NCBI RefSeq assembly: GCF_009870125.1
Contig: NC_046680.1
Location: 15,209,501 to 15,273,500 of the forward strand
Source: Drosophila pseudoobscura
Lineage: Eukaryota > Arthropoda > Insecta > Diptera > Drosophilidae
Direction: 5' to 3'
DNA: 64,000 bases
The notes under the pieces were generated by a model. It was not told where the DNA came from. It did no database searches and was given only the letters and a program-made list of their open reading frames with translations. Shown here piece by piece: positions 12,401 to 26,900 of this stretch. Position numbers and translations under genes: made by a program. The number at the start of each line of letters is the position of its first letter. Position 1 is the stretch's first letter.

Positions 12401-15400
12401 AAATAATATATTGTATAAATATAATTTAACCCCTTCCCCCACACCAACGGCTTCCCCTTGCTCGGCCCCTGCTCCTTCCAATTTAAGTTTTGCCGCAGCA
12501 AAAACTCGAAGCGATGCTGTCCCCATAAATATGAAAAGTCACGAGTTGAGCAGAAGGAAAACAAAAGTAAAAAGGAAAAATATACAAAAATTTGACCCGC
12601 GGACCAAACCAGTTGCCACCGCTGCTGCCACTGCCGCCACTCTTGGGGCAGGAGCCGTGGCTGGGGCTTCGACAGGGACAGGGGCAGGGGCATTCAGCAG
12701 AGATTGCCTGGGCTTATTAAGCAATGAAATATAATGCATGGCACACAGATTTATCATACGTACGAGTGAGTACGAGTACGAGTACGAGTACGAGTACGAG
12801 TATCCAACAGATCCAACTCCAGCTGCCGCGGAGGCTGCCTTTGTTTCTGCCATCGTCGCGGCAGCCCACGCAGTTGGAGATTGCAAATATTCGATTTGCG
12901 AGCCAAAATGGTAATGGGGAAACCGCCAGTCGATGGGATGGAGTTGTAAGCCGCAGAGAAAGAAAGCTCCCCCCCGAAGCAGTTGACATTTGTGGCCGCC
13001 GTCGTAATTGAGCGAAAGAGAAACTCCGGCCATAGGAGACAGATCCACGGGTGGATTTCGATCCATTAGCACCCGAATGCGGCTGTCTGTCGTAACTTAT
13101 TTGGCTCGAAGGGGCTGTAGGTCTTAGGGCAGCTATGCAGGCCCACCGATCGTTCCTGTGGCAGCCATAAACAGAAAAACTGTGTGATTCAGCCAGATAT
13201 AATATCTTTGTATCAAATTCTACTGTTGACCTATGGAGTCTATCACAATTTCTTTTCCGCCCCCCCTCCTTTCGGTGCCAGACAAACCCCGCAATTGTTA
13301 ACAACTGCGTAATGCCTGTCCTCAGTTCCATGATTTGCATATGCAAAAGACTGCAGCCCCGACAAAGACTCGAGTGACTCACAGGCCTGCTCCTCAGCCG
13401 CCTCCTCCCGCGGGAAACACGACCAGCACTCAGCCTTTTGTCTTGGCCTGGCTCTGTGTCACTGTGACAGATCTCTGGCCCCCCCGGCGCCGGGCGGCGG
13501 CCCTTCCCCCGGGCCAGACTTACGCACTTCATAATTCAATCAAGCCCGAATGTTTCGCAATCCCACACAGAAGGAATTTATTGTACAACTCACAATTTTT
13601 CAATTGCATTTTGGGGAGACCAGCGGAGAACTGGACTCCGGACTGACTGTCAGTCTGGCCCGAGTTGTCTGTCTCCTCGGCCTTTATGCATTTCCTCACT
13701 GACGCAGCCAGTCAGGCAGTCAGCCAGTCAGCCAGCTGCATGGGATTGTACTCGAAGCTTGGAGCTCGTCGAGTGGAGCTTAGACTGGAGCTCGCAGCTC
13801 GCCAATGTTTCTATTTCATGCACATTGACAGTTGTTCGAGTTGTTGCTGTCGTTGTCGTTGTTTCTGTTGCTGTTGCTGTTGCTGTTGCTCTTGCCAGCA
13901 TGAAATTGTTAACAACATTTGTTAGCTGCCCCGACCACACTGCGTGCAGTCCGAGTCCGAGTCGGAGACGGAGTCCGAGTCGCCTGCTGCCTGACTTCAC
14001 TTCATATTGACAATGAAAGCTTTGGCTACCACAAATGCCGCATTTTGTTTCTGTTGCAGTTACTGTTGGTGTTGCTGCTTGCCCCGTGTGCTGGCTGCCC
14101 CGTGTGTTTGATACTTGGCCACACTGACAGGTTAGTACACAGAAAATAAGAGCAAACTAAACTTTGATTTGAAAATTCCAGCGCCAAGGCAATAAACATT
14201 TTTCGCTTACTTTTTCTGTTGGCCATTTGAGACATTTTCTGTAATTGATTTTCGGCTTAAATTGTATTTGTGTTTCTTTTTCGTTCCAGCTCTTTTATGA
14301 CTTTTTATGGCTCTGGTTATGGCACTGATTTATTCGTGTGCATTTTCGATTCGATCGAGTTTAGTTCCGCAACTAGACCCCAAGTCACATTTCCACCTCA
14401 GATGGCGCTTTCGCGGTGAACTCGAATCCAGTTTGACATTCCCTTGGAGCAGCCCTCTCACGGAAACCCCCGCTGCAGTCCCAGGCACCACTCATATGGC
14501 TCTCCCTTCCTTTGGAGATCCCTACCCTCATCGCCATCGCCATCGCCGTAGCCCCGCTCAAGTCTTGGCTAAGCAAACATTTGCCGAGCAATTTGTTAGC
14601 CCAAATTGAGATTGCGTACCACTAACACGACCACGACCAATTGCAGTTGCAGTTGCAGTGGCTCTGGCACCAGTCGAAATATTTTCAAAAGTCTGTTAAA
14701 CGCCGTCAACAAGGCACCTAACAAGTCTACATGTCTGGCCGAGAGACAGATTTGCATATGGGTTTATTTGTTTCTGCTGCAACTGAAACGCATCAATCAA
14801 TCAGCACAGATTCGGGAAAGTGGCAACCTGTAGCGTGGCTCGGGTCACGCGCATACCAACGGTTGCCAAACCATCAGCTGGTACCACCTAGGTACCCCCC
14901 GAAAAAATCCTGATAGATGAATAAATTATTCAATTAATAAACTTTCGGATACGAATATGTAGGATCTCTCTCCGTTGTGTCTTTAAGTTTGAATCAAGCA
15001 CACATTCGCCTCTTTTGCAGCGCATTTGTGTGCGTACGATAGACCCTAGCGGATCGCTGGCTTAAGTACTGGCTGGCTGGCTTCAACTTATCCTATTCGC
15101 ACTTTTATACACATTTCTATAGAGGTATTTCCTTATGGATTTTACAATAGTATTCATGCCTCGCATGCCTCTCGCTTTTCAGCAAGACCGTCGCGACGGC
15201 CACCGATATCCTTGCCTTTTCTTCTCTTAAAACCCCAAACTTTCACCTGTACGTATGTATGTGTGCATATCCTCATGAATGAAATGGAAGACCTTGCTTA
15301 TTGATTGCTCCGAGTGGACTCCAGTCGGTGGCTTTATTTCGGCTGCCATAGCTCATCGAGCGTGTGCCCCGGGCGCTGACAATTTCCTAGTCCAAGTTGG

Positions 15401-18400
15401 TCGTGGACCATGGCAGTGCCAGAGCCAGTGCCAGTATGCCAGTGGGTATTCATTACGAAGAAAATTACTGGAAAAGTAGGGAAAACCGCAGACACCGGCA
15501 AAGCGAAATATTGTGGCACGTTGTGTCACCGTGGCCGATCTGCGACTGCGTGCGATGGCCGTTTGGGAAAGTGGGTTAGCCTGTCATTCTCCTAAGTGCC
15601 CCCACGTCTTTCCCTCCGTCACTACGCACGTTGAGGTGCGCGAGAATTTGGCCAAAAGGCCTTGACTTGGTTGCAATTCCAGGCGCCTCGTGGCGACGGC
15701 TGGCCAAATTAAACCGAAAATGTCGGACGATTAGATAAGCCCGATGCCGAAAGCGTTGCCTCGAGTACAGCCACCGCTCCTCTGCGCAGACTCAGACGAT
15801 AGCGAGCCTGCTATCCTCTGCATGACAGATGCCTGACAGGGCCGGTTCTCTCTCTCCCGCTCTCTCTGTGATTTGATTGCTATTTCCAGGTAACTCACTC
15901 GCCCTCCCCCTACTCCCCGGGCCTCGTGTGATTAGTGGCCAACACAAAAACGTCTATGCCCAGCCACACAAATTAGGTTAAGCCAATATTGTTGCAGACA
16001 CACACAAGAGGTGTGCAGCAGGGCCGCAGCAGGGCACCTGCCACCTACTAGCCTCCTCGTCGCCCTTTGCAGGACACGCCCACGCAACCGCCTGGGACTG
16101 CCCAATCCGACTGAGTTCCAGTTCATCACAGTGGAAAAGCGAGATATGCAAGGCACATACGGCACAAAAATGCACGGCTTCGAAGAGAATCTACCCTGGG
16201 ATACCCTAGGATGTAGGCAAAGAAACGGCTGGATCCCACACTTTCAGCCCATTCGTGAACGCAGAACCTCCTACGAGTATACCCGCCGGCGTGGGACTTG
16301 AGTACGGGGTATGGTTCAACTGGCAAAGAGTTCAAAATCATAAATTTCAAACAATATTAGGTTAGCCGCAGCCGCAGTGGCACGTAGATGTTGTTGCTAG
16401 GAGCCGCAGTCAGTGCGTAGCCCCAGTCCCTAGCCCCCCAGCCTGCCACTCCCCCACTTCTCCACTTTGGCGAGTGGAGCGCAGGCTGGAGATTTTCTTT
16501 TGTTGTGGGAATGGCGAGTGGATTTATTGATTTTGGTCAAGAGTCATGCTTAAGCGTAAATTATGTGCTGGCTTAAACGCTCCTCGGCGCTGGCTCTGGC
16601 TCTGGCTCTGAATGTGACTCGGACTTTGGCTCGCACTGTGGCAAGTGTTGCTGGCGGCGATGAAAGCCACTGATTTGTGTCCCAGTCTAGGGAACGGCCA
16701 TAAATCCGTTCAATTTCATAACCAAACAGCAATTTATCAGCAGCCTCCGCCCCTCCAATACGCCTTCAATCTAATTAAACCGCCGCGACAAATCTGCGGC
16801 GTGAAAAGTGTGAAAATTCAGCTGAAATCGAAAACGCAAACTATGCGAAAAAAAAACCCGTGCAAAACTGTGTCAAAGCCCGGCCAAGCGACAAGTGACT
16901 GATATCGCATAAAGCAACGATTTAATTAGGCTCTGATAATTACAGTACAACTTGTTCTGGCCAGGTACAGGCCCAGTACAGACTCGGTCGCAGGCCCAGT
17001 CCCAGCCGCAGACCCAGCCCCAGACACAGACTCAGGTGCTGTTGAGGTAGGCACAGCCGACGATAGTTGGCGGCTTAGAGACTTGGCTTCGGCTTTGCTA
17101 TCGCGAACGTTAGATTTGGCTAATTTACGAAATTGGTATTGCCCGATATCGCTGCGGCTTGGCTAATTCAATCATTTGCTGCCGGCGTCCGACATTAGCA
17201 CATGATTTATGGGAACATTTTGGAGTCCAGCTCTCCGGCCTTGCCGACTCCAAAATGGAAACTTCTGATGCCCATGCAACAGAATTTAAGTAATGTAATG
17301 GACTATCACTGATGTGAAGAGTGTCCCCCTTCGACAGGGGGCTTCTATTGGGAAAACCCTGAGCAAATACGATTTGCTACTGCCATTCAATCGGTTCTTG
17401 ATCGAAGCTTAACCCAATTGATCCTACATATCGAGTGCCATGTTGAACACCCTACAGCCGTGTAATTTGTGTCCGAATTGGAATAAATTTATGAACATCG
17501 ATTGCGGAATTGATTAGACGAAAGTCGCCGCCGCTGTCGGCTCCGACGTGGACATGGAGCGGACATGGACCCGGACATGGGTTTGGGTTTGGGCAGGGGA
17601 CAAGTGGGCAAGTGGGCCCCGAATAAACCCGTTTCCCGCAGTGCAGCTCTGCTTAGCGGACACTTGTAATATTTTTTGTTGAACTTCTCTTAATTGCGAT
17701 TTGATGTTTCGGCTTCAGTTTCGCTCGTGGAAATGAAGTTGTACGGCGCATTTCTTCAGGGGAGCGGGCGGCGCTGTGCCACAAATTTTCCGAGGCGCAC
17801 TTAGCGGCAGCGTGTGAAAAGTCGGCGCTGCAGCGGCGGCAAACAAATGTTGTTGTGTCGAGGCGCGAAGTGTCTACAGAGAGGAGTCTGTACCTCCGTT
17901 CAAAAGACGCCGTTCGAGTGCGTGTTCATTAGGGGCCCGTCCCGTATCCCCTCCCGTATGCCTCCTGCCCCTGTGCTAATTGATTGGTGTTAAAGTTGTA
18001 TAAAAATTGGATCAGACTTGGGTAGACGGCCCCAAGACGGCTACGCCTTGATTGCGATCGAACCGAGAACCGTTTAAATTAGTTTGTTGTATTTGCGCAT
18101 TCATTAGCATGCGGAACCGCTTTGTTGTTTGATCTCATCCTCGCCGAATCCCGCCCACCCTCTCCGCACTACTCAGACCACAGAGCACAGACCACATACC
18201 ACAAAAACCTCGTATGTAATAAAGTGGAAATATTTAAGTTGCCGGCAGTCTGGCAGAGGGGAGATGGGGGCAGGGAGCAGGGAGCAGACCAGCGGCCACC
18301 AATCCATCCAGCATCCATCCATCCGCAGCAGGATGGTTTTCTTTCATGCCCCCAAAAGTCACGATATCCCAGCGAGCACAAAAAAGAAGGCACAAAATAA

Positions 18401-21400
18401 AAGCAGCCAAAAAAAGTGATTGATGGAAATTGCTCAAACTGTCATGTTTATGAACGTCCGCAGGATATGATCACCGGACCAGGCCAGGCCAGGTCGGATC
18501 GGATCGGATCGGTGCGGACCAGGCCGGATCGCTGTGGGTAGAATTCACTGCACGCAATGCGACAGTGCGACCGGGCGACAGAGGGAGGACGTGGACGAGG
18601 ACGGGGATGAGAATGAACATGCAGAAAAAGAGGAAGAGAAAGTCGCTTCAGCAAATGAATGGAAGATGGAAACACCCTAGCAGGTGGGATGGCCTGTACT
18701 TCTATGGCACAAAAGAAAGGACCCACGCGTATTACCTTCCAAAACTAGCGACAGTCCAGATCTAAGTTCATACGAAATTATTTTGAAATCCCAGGGTATC
18801 TGGCTGGGCAGATGGTTGAAAGCCACATTCTCCGCTTTATTTGGCTGCCAGCTCTGAAAGGTTTTCACTCATTTTCACTCACTTTGCTTACAAGTTGTCA
18901 AGCAAAGTTTCTGTTGTTGCAGATGGAGATGGGGCTGTGATGCCGGTGGTGCCACTGCCACTGCCGCTGGTGCTGACCGTGATTGCCATTGCCATGGCCA
19001 TTGCTCTGAGCCACACACAGCGACAGGCGGTACAGAGAAAGAGAAGGATGCGAAAAGGATGGCCGACTGAGGCGACAGGGTGCTGGGATTTGGGAATCAG
19101 AGATTGCGTGCCCCCGTGTCAAGGTGTTGCAACAGTTATCGAAATTGGCAACTCTGATAGGCCGGCTGCTGGCGGCTTTTCTCTCGTTTCTTTTATTTTC
19201 TTGTTACCGCTTTTGCGGCGTCAAATTCCTGGCAAAAGTCATTGAACAATGCAGACCACAGGGAGCGGGAGGATCGGCTCGGATCGGGAGAGAGCTGCAT
19301 TCGGACGGAGAAAAGTGGAGCCAAAATCATGGCTCTGGAATGCGGCAGAGCAAGTGCAATGATCTATGAGCTTGACCGCGACGCCAGTGGCTACTAGCCG
19401 GGCCAACTCGGCACGGCTCGGACGGCTCGGACGGCTCGGACGGCAGCGGCAGTAGGCACCAATCACGGCAGCCAATCGCTGCTCAAGTGTGCAAAATCGC
19501 GGCCATGCAAAACACGCTGGCGGAAGGCTTAATTATGCACTTGCCACAGAACTCCCCTCCCCTCTCCACCCCTCTCCACGCTCCACCGGCGGCAGCTGGC
19601 AGAACTTTCAGCCAACCAACGATCCGACACATGGCCGGCCTTAATCCATCGCCAGTCGGCCATTTTCCCATGTTCAGCACACCACATCCTCATCCACATC
19701 CACATCCACATCCATGTTACCTCCCATAATTTTATGCTTCATCAATGACAGTGCGGCAAAAACATTGCAGACATCTGCTGGCTAGACAACAACTGCAACA
19801 GCAAGAACAACGTCTATGCAACCGCAGCCAACAGAAGCTGCAGCGACAATCCCGCCAGTGCCTCTGCCACTGCCACTGCCACTGCCTCTGCCACTGCCTG
19901 TTCGTCATGATCTTCATCCTCAATCCTTTTTGACGCATGCTTTCAACAGGCATACCTTATCCTGGAAATCTGCCACTGCCACTGCCTCTACCTCTGCCTC
20001 TGCCGCTGCCCCTGCTGCTGCCATTTTCTAGTCGCAGTTGCAGGGACAGCAGAAATTGTTTTCGTGGTAATTTGCACCCGAGGCTGTGAAAATTCCTCGC
20101 CGCCTGCCATGGTCTGTTGGGTCTGGTCTGTTCTGGTCTGATCTCTAGCCGATCGACGGGCGGCACATCGTCAACGTCGTCATTGTCGTCAGGGCTGGGG
20201 CTGGGGCTGGGACTGGGCCTGCCTCCTCTTTGCCCGGCTTGTTGCTGCTCATCTTTCGGACTTTGACAGCTGTTGTTATGGCCATCATCCGGATGTGTGT
20301 CCCTGTTCTCTCTCCCTTCTTGGTGCACACTCTTGGTGCGCCCCCTCCGCGCGGCAGCTACATTCATGTACGTACTTGGCTTGTACTGCGCCATGGCTGA
20401 TTATTGTTATTAACCAGTATAGATATGCCAGATATCCCCTGCCAGAGCTTGAGCATGGACTGGATGATGTTTAGCTTGCAGCGCTCTGCTAATCTCGCAT
20501 CAACATCGATTCCCTTGGCCTGGGAAGCTGCATGTGGATGTGGATCTTCTGGAGCACTTGAGTCTCACCTGCGGTGACGTGGCACAGCAATCGATCTGCA
20601 TTGTTGATGGCTTCCACACATTTCGGCACCACAAAAACGACATAAAAAACAACTCAAATTGAGCACGATGGGGCTTTCAATACAAAACGATTGGAAAATG
20701 ACTTGAACCTTGGTGGTCCTTGCCATGTCCGACCTAAGTCCATCCATATTCAACCAGAGGGTAGCTAAGGATTGGTCCCTTTGTCAATTGGTCGGGAACT
20801 GGCTCCAGCAATCCAGCAACATTCTGAGTATTCAGAGATATTCACATATCTCTCATGAGAATCTCTGATGCAAATTAGTAACGAAACTTTTGAAAACGGC
20901 GAAGGATAACTTTCTGGGGCTTTCTCATCGAGTTAATCGAGGCATACAACGGCGCAAATGACCGAAGATTGATCTGGTGCTGCGACAGCTGCCTCTTGCA
21001 CTTGATTGGTTGCCCCTGCCCTTACCCTTGCCCCCATCTGGGTTCGTGCCCCTGGGGGATGAGGTGGATCGTCCATTTGCCCTGGTCTGGGCCCTGCCAT
21101 CGCGCCCGTGTGTATGCCTTTCGGAAGTGGCCGCCCCTTTCATGCACCGCTCAGAGTGCAATTTCGCTCATCATCTTAATTTTATTATCGACATAAATAT
21201 CAAACGAAAATTGTGGCATATAAAATGCGATACAAATCTGTTACAAGCTGCCACTCTGCACTGTCCATGCCTCTGCCTCTGCCTGTCCAGGTGCAGCTCC
21301 ACGTCCACGTCCAGGTGAACGCCTTGCTGCATAGTTCAGCAGCTCTGAGCCGAGTGCACCTGAAAGGGAGCTGGCCTGCCCTGTGAAGGACATTATGGAA

Positions 21401-22350
21401 ATGATGTCCGCGGGCATTTGACTGCCATTACTCAGGCGCTGCCGCTGTTCCTGCCACAGTCACCGGCGGAGCTTTAGTCGCTGTCTCAGTCGCACTGTGG
21501 CAACGCCCAATTGATCAATTCTGGACGATAGAGGCCCAGGCTCTGTGCTGAGCCACAGAAGGAAGATGAAACCCAGAGAGCATTCCGATGTCCGCCTGGC
21601 TGACTATCTGGCACATGTATATTTTATGTATGACATGCGGGAGATTCAATTGCGTGGAGCCCGGAATCGGACTCTGCTTAGTTGAGCGGCAGCGCCAAAA
21701 ACACAGCTTGCAACGCCGTCTCACGTGTGCCACGCCTATTTCTTACACTATCAGTCATAAAAATGAGAAATTTATGCAATTGTTGCAAATGCTGTACAGC
21801 ACTCACTCCCCGCGGACGGCTGATGGCGTGCAGAGGCTCTCGAGAATCTATCCGCACACCCACCGAGTGAGGTGGAACACCACACCTTCCAGGCCAGCAC
21901 TGAGAGAAAGTATCGGGCTCCAGAAATAGGCTCTACGCTACGAGTCGATAGATAGCCGATAGCCGGCATCTGCTGCGAAGTTGAAAGCCAGACGACATTC
22001 CACTGCAACGGTTTTTTGTACAAAATCGTAGTTAAATGAGATGACAGCAGTTTCCGTCAATTTTCTATCAAAATAAAAAGTGCATCGTAGAAAAAATAAT
22101 GCAAGAAACATGCAAAAGTAGTAGACCAGAAAGAGCAGACGAACGAATCTAAGAAAATAACGAAAATGTGCGTGTGAGCACGTCGCAATGAAGTGAATTG
22201 TAATAGAGAGGAATGAGGAAGAGGCTCAATTTTTTTTGGAATACCAGTATACATATATAGAGAATACACATAAAGCCGAGGCCCCATGTGTGCGTTTGAA
22301 GAACTTTAATTTACATACGTCCAGATTACATGATTCTATCTCAGTGTAAA
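12401..22350. other. gene-poor intergenic DNA, part 2
   Basis: No convincing gene is seen. The stretch contains further hexamer and pentamer arrays, CTG/CAG-rich runs (for example near 13850-13900), and blocks of unique AT-rich sequence such as 22020-22330. Short frames on both strands lack start context, splice signals and protein-like composition. Possible regulatory DNA for fj or another neighbour is an inference from position only. Confidence 0.5.
12758..12802. repeat. GTACGA hexanucleotide microsatellite
   Basis: Seven near-perfect copies of TACGAG in tandem. The same hexamer reappears around 34580-34620 in interrupted form. Confidence 0.9.
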
Positions 22351-23882
22351 GCATTCTTCCCCGTCTACACCTACACCCGGCCGAGATGTGATTTGATATT
22401 GACGTCTTCGCGCATGCGTTTTCCGCGTAAATTTGACCACGCCCCCTCCTTTACCCGCGTCCCCATACCACTCCGGCCCCTTCCCCCTGGCCGGCAATAA
22501 ACATTCATTTAACAGAGAGTTTCAGGTTAGGTTTGGTCCGAAAATGTCCGCTTACAAATTGATTTCGTGGTGTCGCCGCCGCCCGATCCATGAGAGGTGA
22601 GCGGTGAGCGGTGTGCCGTGTGTCGTGTGTGGCAATCGTAGATTTGATTCCCCTGGAGTACGTTAAGACTAAACGGGTAAACGGTTATTTATGCGATAGT
22701 AATTGTTAGCCCCGGCTGGCTTATCGGATGACACGGGTGTGCATTGGAAATGCGTCTGGCGACGAATAAATAAAACGTTGGGTCCCCAGACACGCAAATG
22801 GAGCTGGATTGGGGATAGGCAAAACGTGGCAACAGGATGAGGAGCCGGATCAGGAGCAGGAGCAGCAGCAGCGGCAGCGGCAGGGGAAAAAACAAACAGC
22901 AAATTGACATAACCAGATTGACAAGTTAAGGCTTGTCATTGGTCCAGCTCCCCTTCGCCTGCGCCTGCGCCTGCGCCTTCGCCATTGGCATTGCCATCGT
23001 CAGCGTCAGCGTCTCCATGTTCTTCTCCATCGTCATCGTCATCATCAGTCAACCAATTTGTTTCGATGAATGACTGAATGAATTTGTTCACCCCTTGGTC
23101 ATCTTGATAGCTGGGATGGACCTGCCCCAGCCAACGGCAGCCTAAAGACAACAGGTTCTTGCGGAGAACCAGCCACCAGAGGTGGAGCAGCAGTGGAGCG
23201 GAGCCCCAGCCACGGTGGATGCAGTGGATCGGAGGCACTTTGCATAGAAACGTTTGGCAGCCTTCGCGATTGCGATCAGCGTTCAATCGCGCTGTCTGTG
23301 TGTGTGTATGTGTGTGTGTGTTGAGAGAGTATGTGTTTGTGGCAATTGCTGGAAGCAACACGGAGAACAACACAAAGTAGGCTGGACAACGATTCAGCTG
23401 GAGTGGATCGGAGATAGAGATGGAGACGGAGATGGAGATGGAGACGGAGCGGTGCAGGCGATAAGAGCTGCAGCGACAATGTCCCCAGCATCGATTTGCT
23501 CGTTAACTGTCTGACGGTGGCAACCTCATTCCCGGTGGCTCGCCTCTCCTCTCGCCGCCAACGAGTCGAAACGATCCGTCAGGGAGAGTAGTCGAGTGGA
23601 AAGCTCTGCGCCAAATACCGACGGCAAACTTAGCCACGAACCAGCACAGAACGACAAGGAGCAGCCGGGCTGGGGGGAGAAGTAATCGCCATTTTGCCAG
23701 AGCCCCGCCTCAGACGCATACACAGAGACACACACATACACACACTTGGCATTCGTTCGCATGTAATTGAAGTCGTTTACGGCAGAGGGCGGGGGGTGGG
23801 GAGGGTTAACAGATGCAGCAGGGGAAGAAGCAACCGCAGCCGGCTGCCGGCTGCCGGGTCGGCCATCATCAGCATTCAGCAT

Positions 23883-23916
23883 GGGACGGGACGGGACGGG
23901 ACGGGACGGGATGGGA
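23883..23916. repeat. GGGAC pentanucleotide array
   Basis: Six consecutive GGGAC copies followed by one GGGAT variant. The strand asymmetry is strong: G runs on the plus strand only. Confidence 0.85.
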
Positions 23917-26900
23917 ACGGAGGCCGCCAATGAAAAGCATGTGGCAACATCATTAACTTCTACTGCTTCTGCTTCTGGTGCTGCTTTTTTTTGCTGCTGC
24001 TGCTGCTGCTACTGCTGCTGTTTTACCCCCCGAAATTGCCACAGTGAAAGTAATTGCCACTTGTTGGCCGAATCTCTCGCTCGCACATGCAGAAAATGGC
24101 GCCAGGGCAACCATTTTGGAAATCCCATGGCGTTTCATCATTTAACTGTTACTCCGCCGGTGCCATTATGACACATGACACTTTGTTTTAAATACGAAAG
24201 CACAGCGGATGGAGCCCCTCGCCCCTTGGCCCTGCCTGTCGCCCCCTGACCCAAACAGCGCTCGCTGGAGGCGACAGCCCGTTCGATTCTTTTCGCATAA
24301 GTTCACAGCAGGAGTTCCCTGTGCAACCGAAAACGAATTGAATTCCGTTCGCTGTCCCTCCGAAAATTCAGTCATTTGTTGTGATGGGTGAAAAATTTCA
24401 TACCTGATTCCGAGGCGACGGAATTCTATACAATATTTGTCCCCCTCCACCCCGCCATGGGTGATGGCTTAATCGGCGGCCATTAATACAGCGACTGCTT
24501 GACTGACTGATAAATAAACTGTATTAATTTATGCCCACTTCGGGAAAGTTTCTACAGATCCAACGAAGACGATGACGATCACCATGATTATGATTATGAT
24601 TATGATTATGTGATTTAGATAAATGCAAATGAATTTCTTTTCTAGCCAGGGCCCAGTCCACCTCCGGCAGATCCAGCAGAGGGTCTTGGGCCTGGCTTGG
24701 AAATTTGATGACTCTGCTGGCCGAATGTGAAACCCAACACCATGGGGCAAGAAAGCGGCAACGCAACGCAACGGCAACGGCAACCCAAAAATACCAAGAA
24801 ACCGGCAGCGAACAGCCCAAGAGCCGCTCCAGAATCCTCACATCCTTTGAGCCAGCATGTGGTTGCGGTTGCGAGGAGGGTGCGGGGACTGGGCATAGGA
24901 CTGCCGTGGGACAAGGTGTTGCCTTCGACCAGAAGGAGATGCATTTGTCGCAACGTATCAGGCCATGAAACAAGCCAAATATAAACGCTTCTGACGCTTT
25001 TCAATTGGACGCACTGCCATTGGCAGAGCACAAAAATGTGACTCGCATTTAATTAAAATTATTAAACCAATTTCCAGCCCCCTCTCCCTGTCATCCTGGC
25101 ACCCTGCACAATGGGGTTTAATTAAGGGGAATCGGGATTTGGAAGTCTTGCACCACAATATTTCAAAAATACGCCTCATCATATTTCAAAGTAAGTCAAA
25201 ATTCGAGCATTTCTGTAGGACCACTCTCGAGTGGCAGCCACACACCATGATGTCTGTGCGCCTTGTCTATTTGTTCCACTTGTGGCAACAACGATCTCTA
25301 CCACTTGACAAATGCCGCAACTTGAAAAGCGTTAAATTTGAATTTTGCCCCCAATTCTATCCATCGGCTCAAGTGCAGCTCGGAGAGTGGAAAGTGATTT
25401 CTCCGTTGGGTGGGGGTCGGTCCGGACAATCCCTCGGACATCGTCAACGGTAGCCGCAGCCGATAAGTCGTGAAATTTATATACTTTCAGGCCACTCTTG
25501 CCGCTCCGGCCAGCTCGTAAAACGGGCCAAAACTATGCGATCTGATGAACATTTTATGACATTTATGGAGGCAAATTTTAATGGTCGACAGAACCTTTTA
25601 TGTGGGCCGACCCGACCCCCGTATCCAGAGCCATATCCATATCCATATCGATATGGCATATAGTAAGGTTACACGATATTTCGGACAAGTTTTTATCTTC
25701 TTTTTATGACTTAATCCATACCGAAAGGTCCCCGATCCATGCACAAGACACAAAAACTGTGTTTGAGCACAGCAATCCAGAGACAGAGACAGAAACCGAA
25801 AACAGAAACAGACTGAAAAGCCTCATAAACAATCTTTTTCGTATAGTCATTCATATTTTTCGGTTTGATCGCTTTTTACATAACAATGCCACTCAGACTT
25901 GATTCGGAATCTAACTCCGATATGTTATATATGTATGTATGTGTGGGGTGGATACGTATGGAGAGAAAAATATTTTAAAATAAATAAACAATTTACATTT
26001 TTAATCAATTGTGGATTGTTGGCTCCCCTACCCTACCGCACCGTCTGCAACCGCCGAAAAAGAAGGCGAAAAAGCCAAGATTTACAGACCTGATAAAGAG
26101 TGGAAAGACAGCTGTCCGGGAGAGGAGAGGAGAGGCGAACCTACAAAGGCGCCTGGGAGTGTCCGGCGAATCAATAAAATCAGAAATCCAATAAAAATTA
26201 AATTATAAAGTAATTTTGCATAAGAATATCACATTCATATTTGGTCAACTCATTGTTTGTCTTGGACATTAGCGCTCAAGTCAAACCACAATCAAATGAT
26301 TCAGCAGCTCCCCCTTGCGCTGTGCCCTCACATCGGGTATACCTGATTCCGAGTGGAGTCTGACACTTTGCAGGACTGTCCTTCCATCAGCCAATCGGCT
26401 AGCCTTAAACTATAGCTGGTCATTAAAGTATAATAGTTTATCTCAAAAGAGAAATATTTTTCTGGTATCCTGAAATTCTGAAAAGCTAATGAATCAGCTA
26501 ATGATTTTTGGGCAGTATACAATAAACGTTTTAGCAATATATTAAAAAAAATACATTCCATATTCGAACAATAAGACTTAGGGCTCCATTTTCTCTATTA
26601 AAGACCACAAAATTACAATAACAATTCTAGGCTAAATATTAACGAAATTAGACGAACCTTTTGTTCACTTGGAAGCCAATTCCGTCCTGGCTCAAACTGT
26701 GGCTGTGGCTCCATGAATCTTATTCGTAGAATGCAAAACATGTCTGTAATTAATAAATAATATATAATAGATCAATTCTAGATCGGGTCCCGACACAAAA
26801 ATAGTGCACTGGCAAAGACAAGTGATTAAAAGGGTATCCATGGATGGCCTTCTCCGCCTCTCTTCTTGCCAAACTCAATTAGAGGGCAACCATTTATCTA

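Noticed and set aside
26009..26208. Lys-rich frames near 26.0 kb (KKKAKKPRFTDLIKSGK and KIYRPDKEWKD)
   Set aside because: Two overlapping frames compete, neither starts with an ATG in the plus-strand reading, and no acceptor supports a spliced exon. Probably chance.
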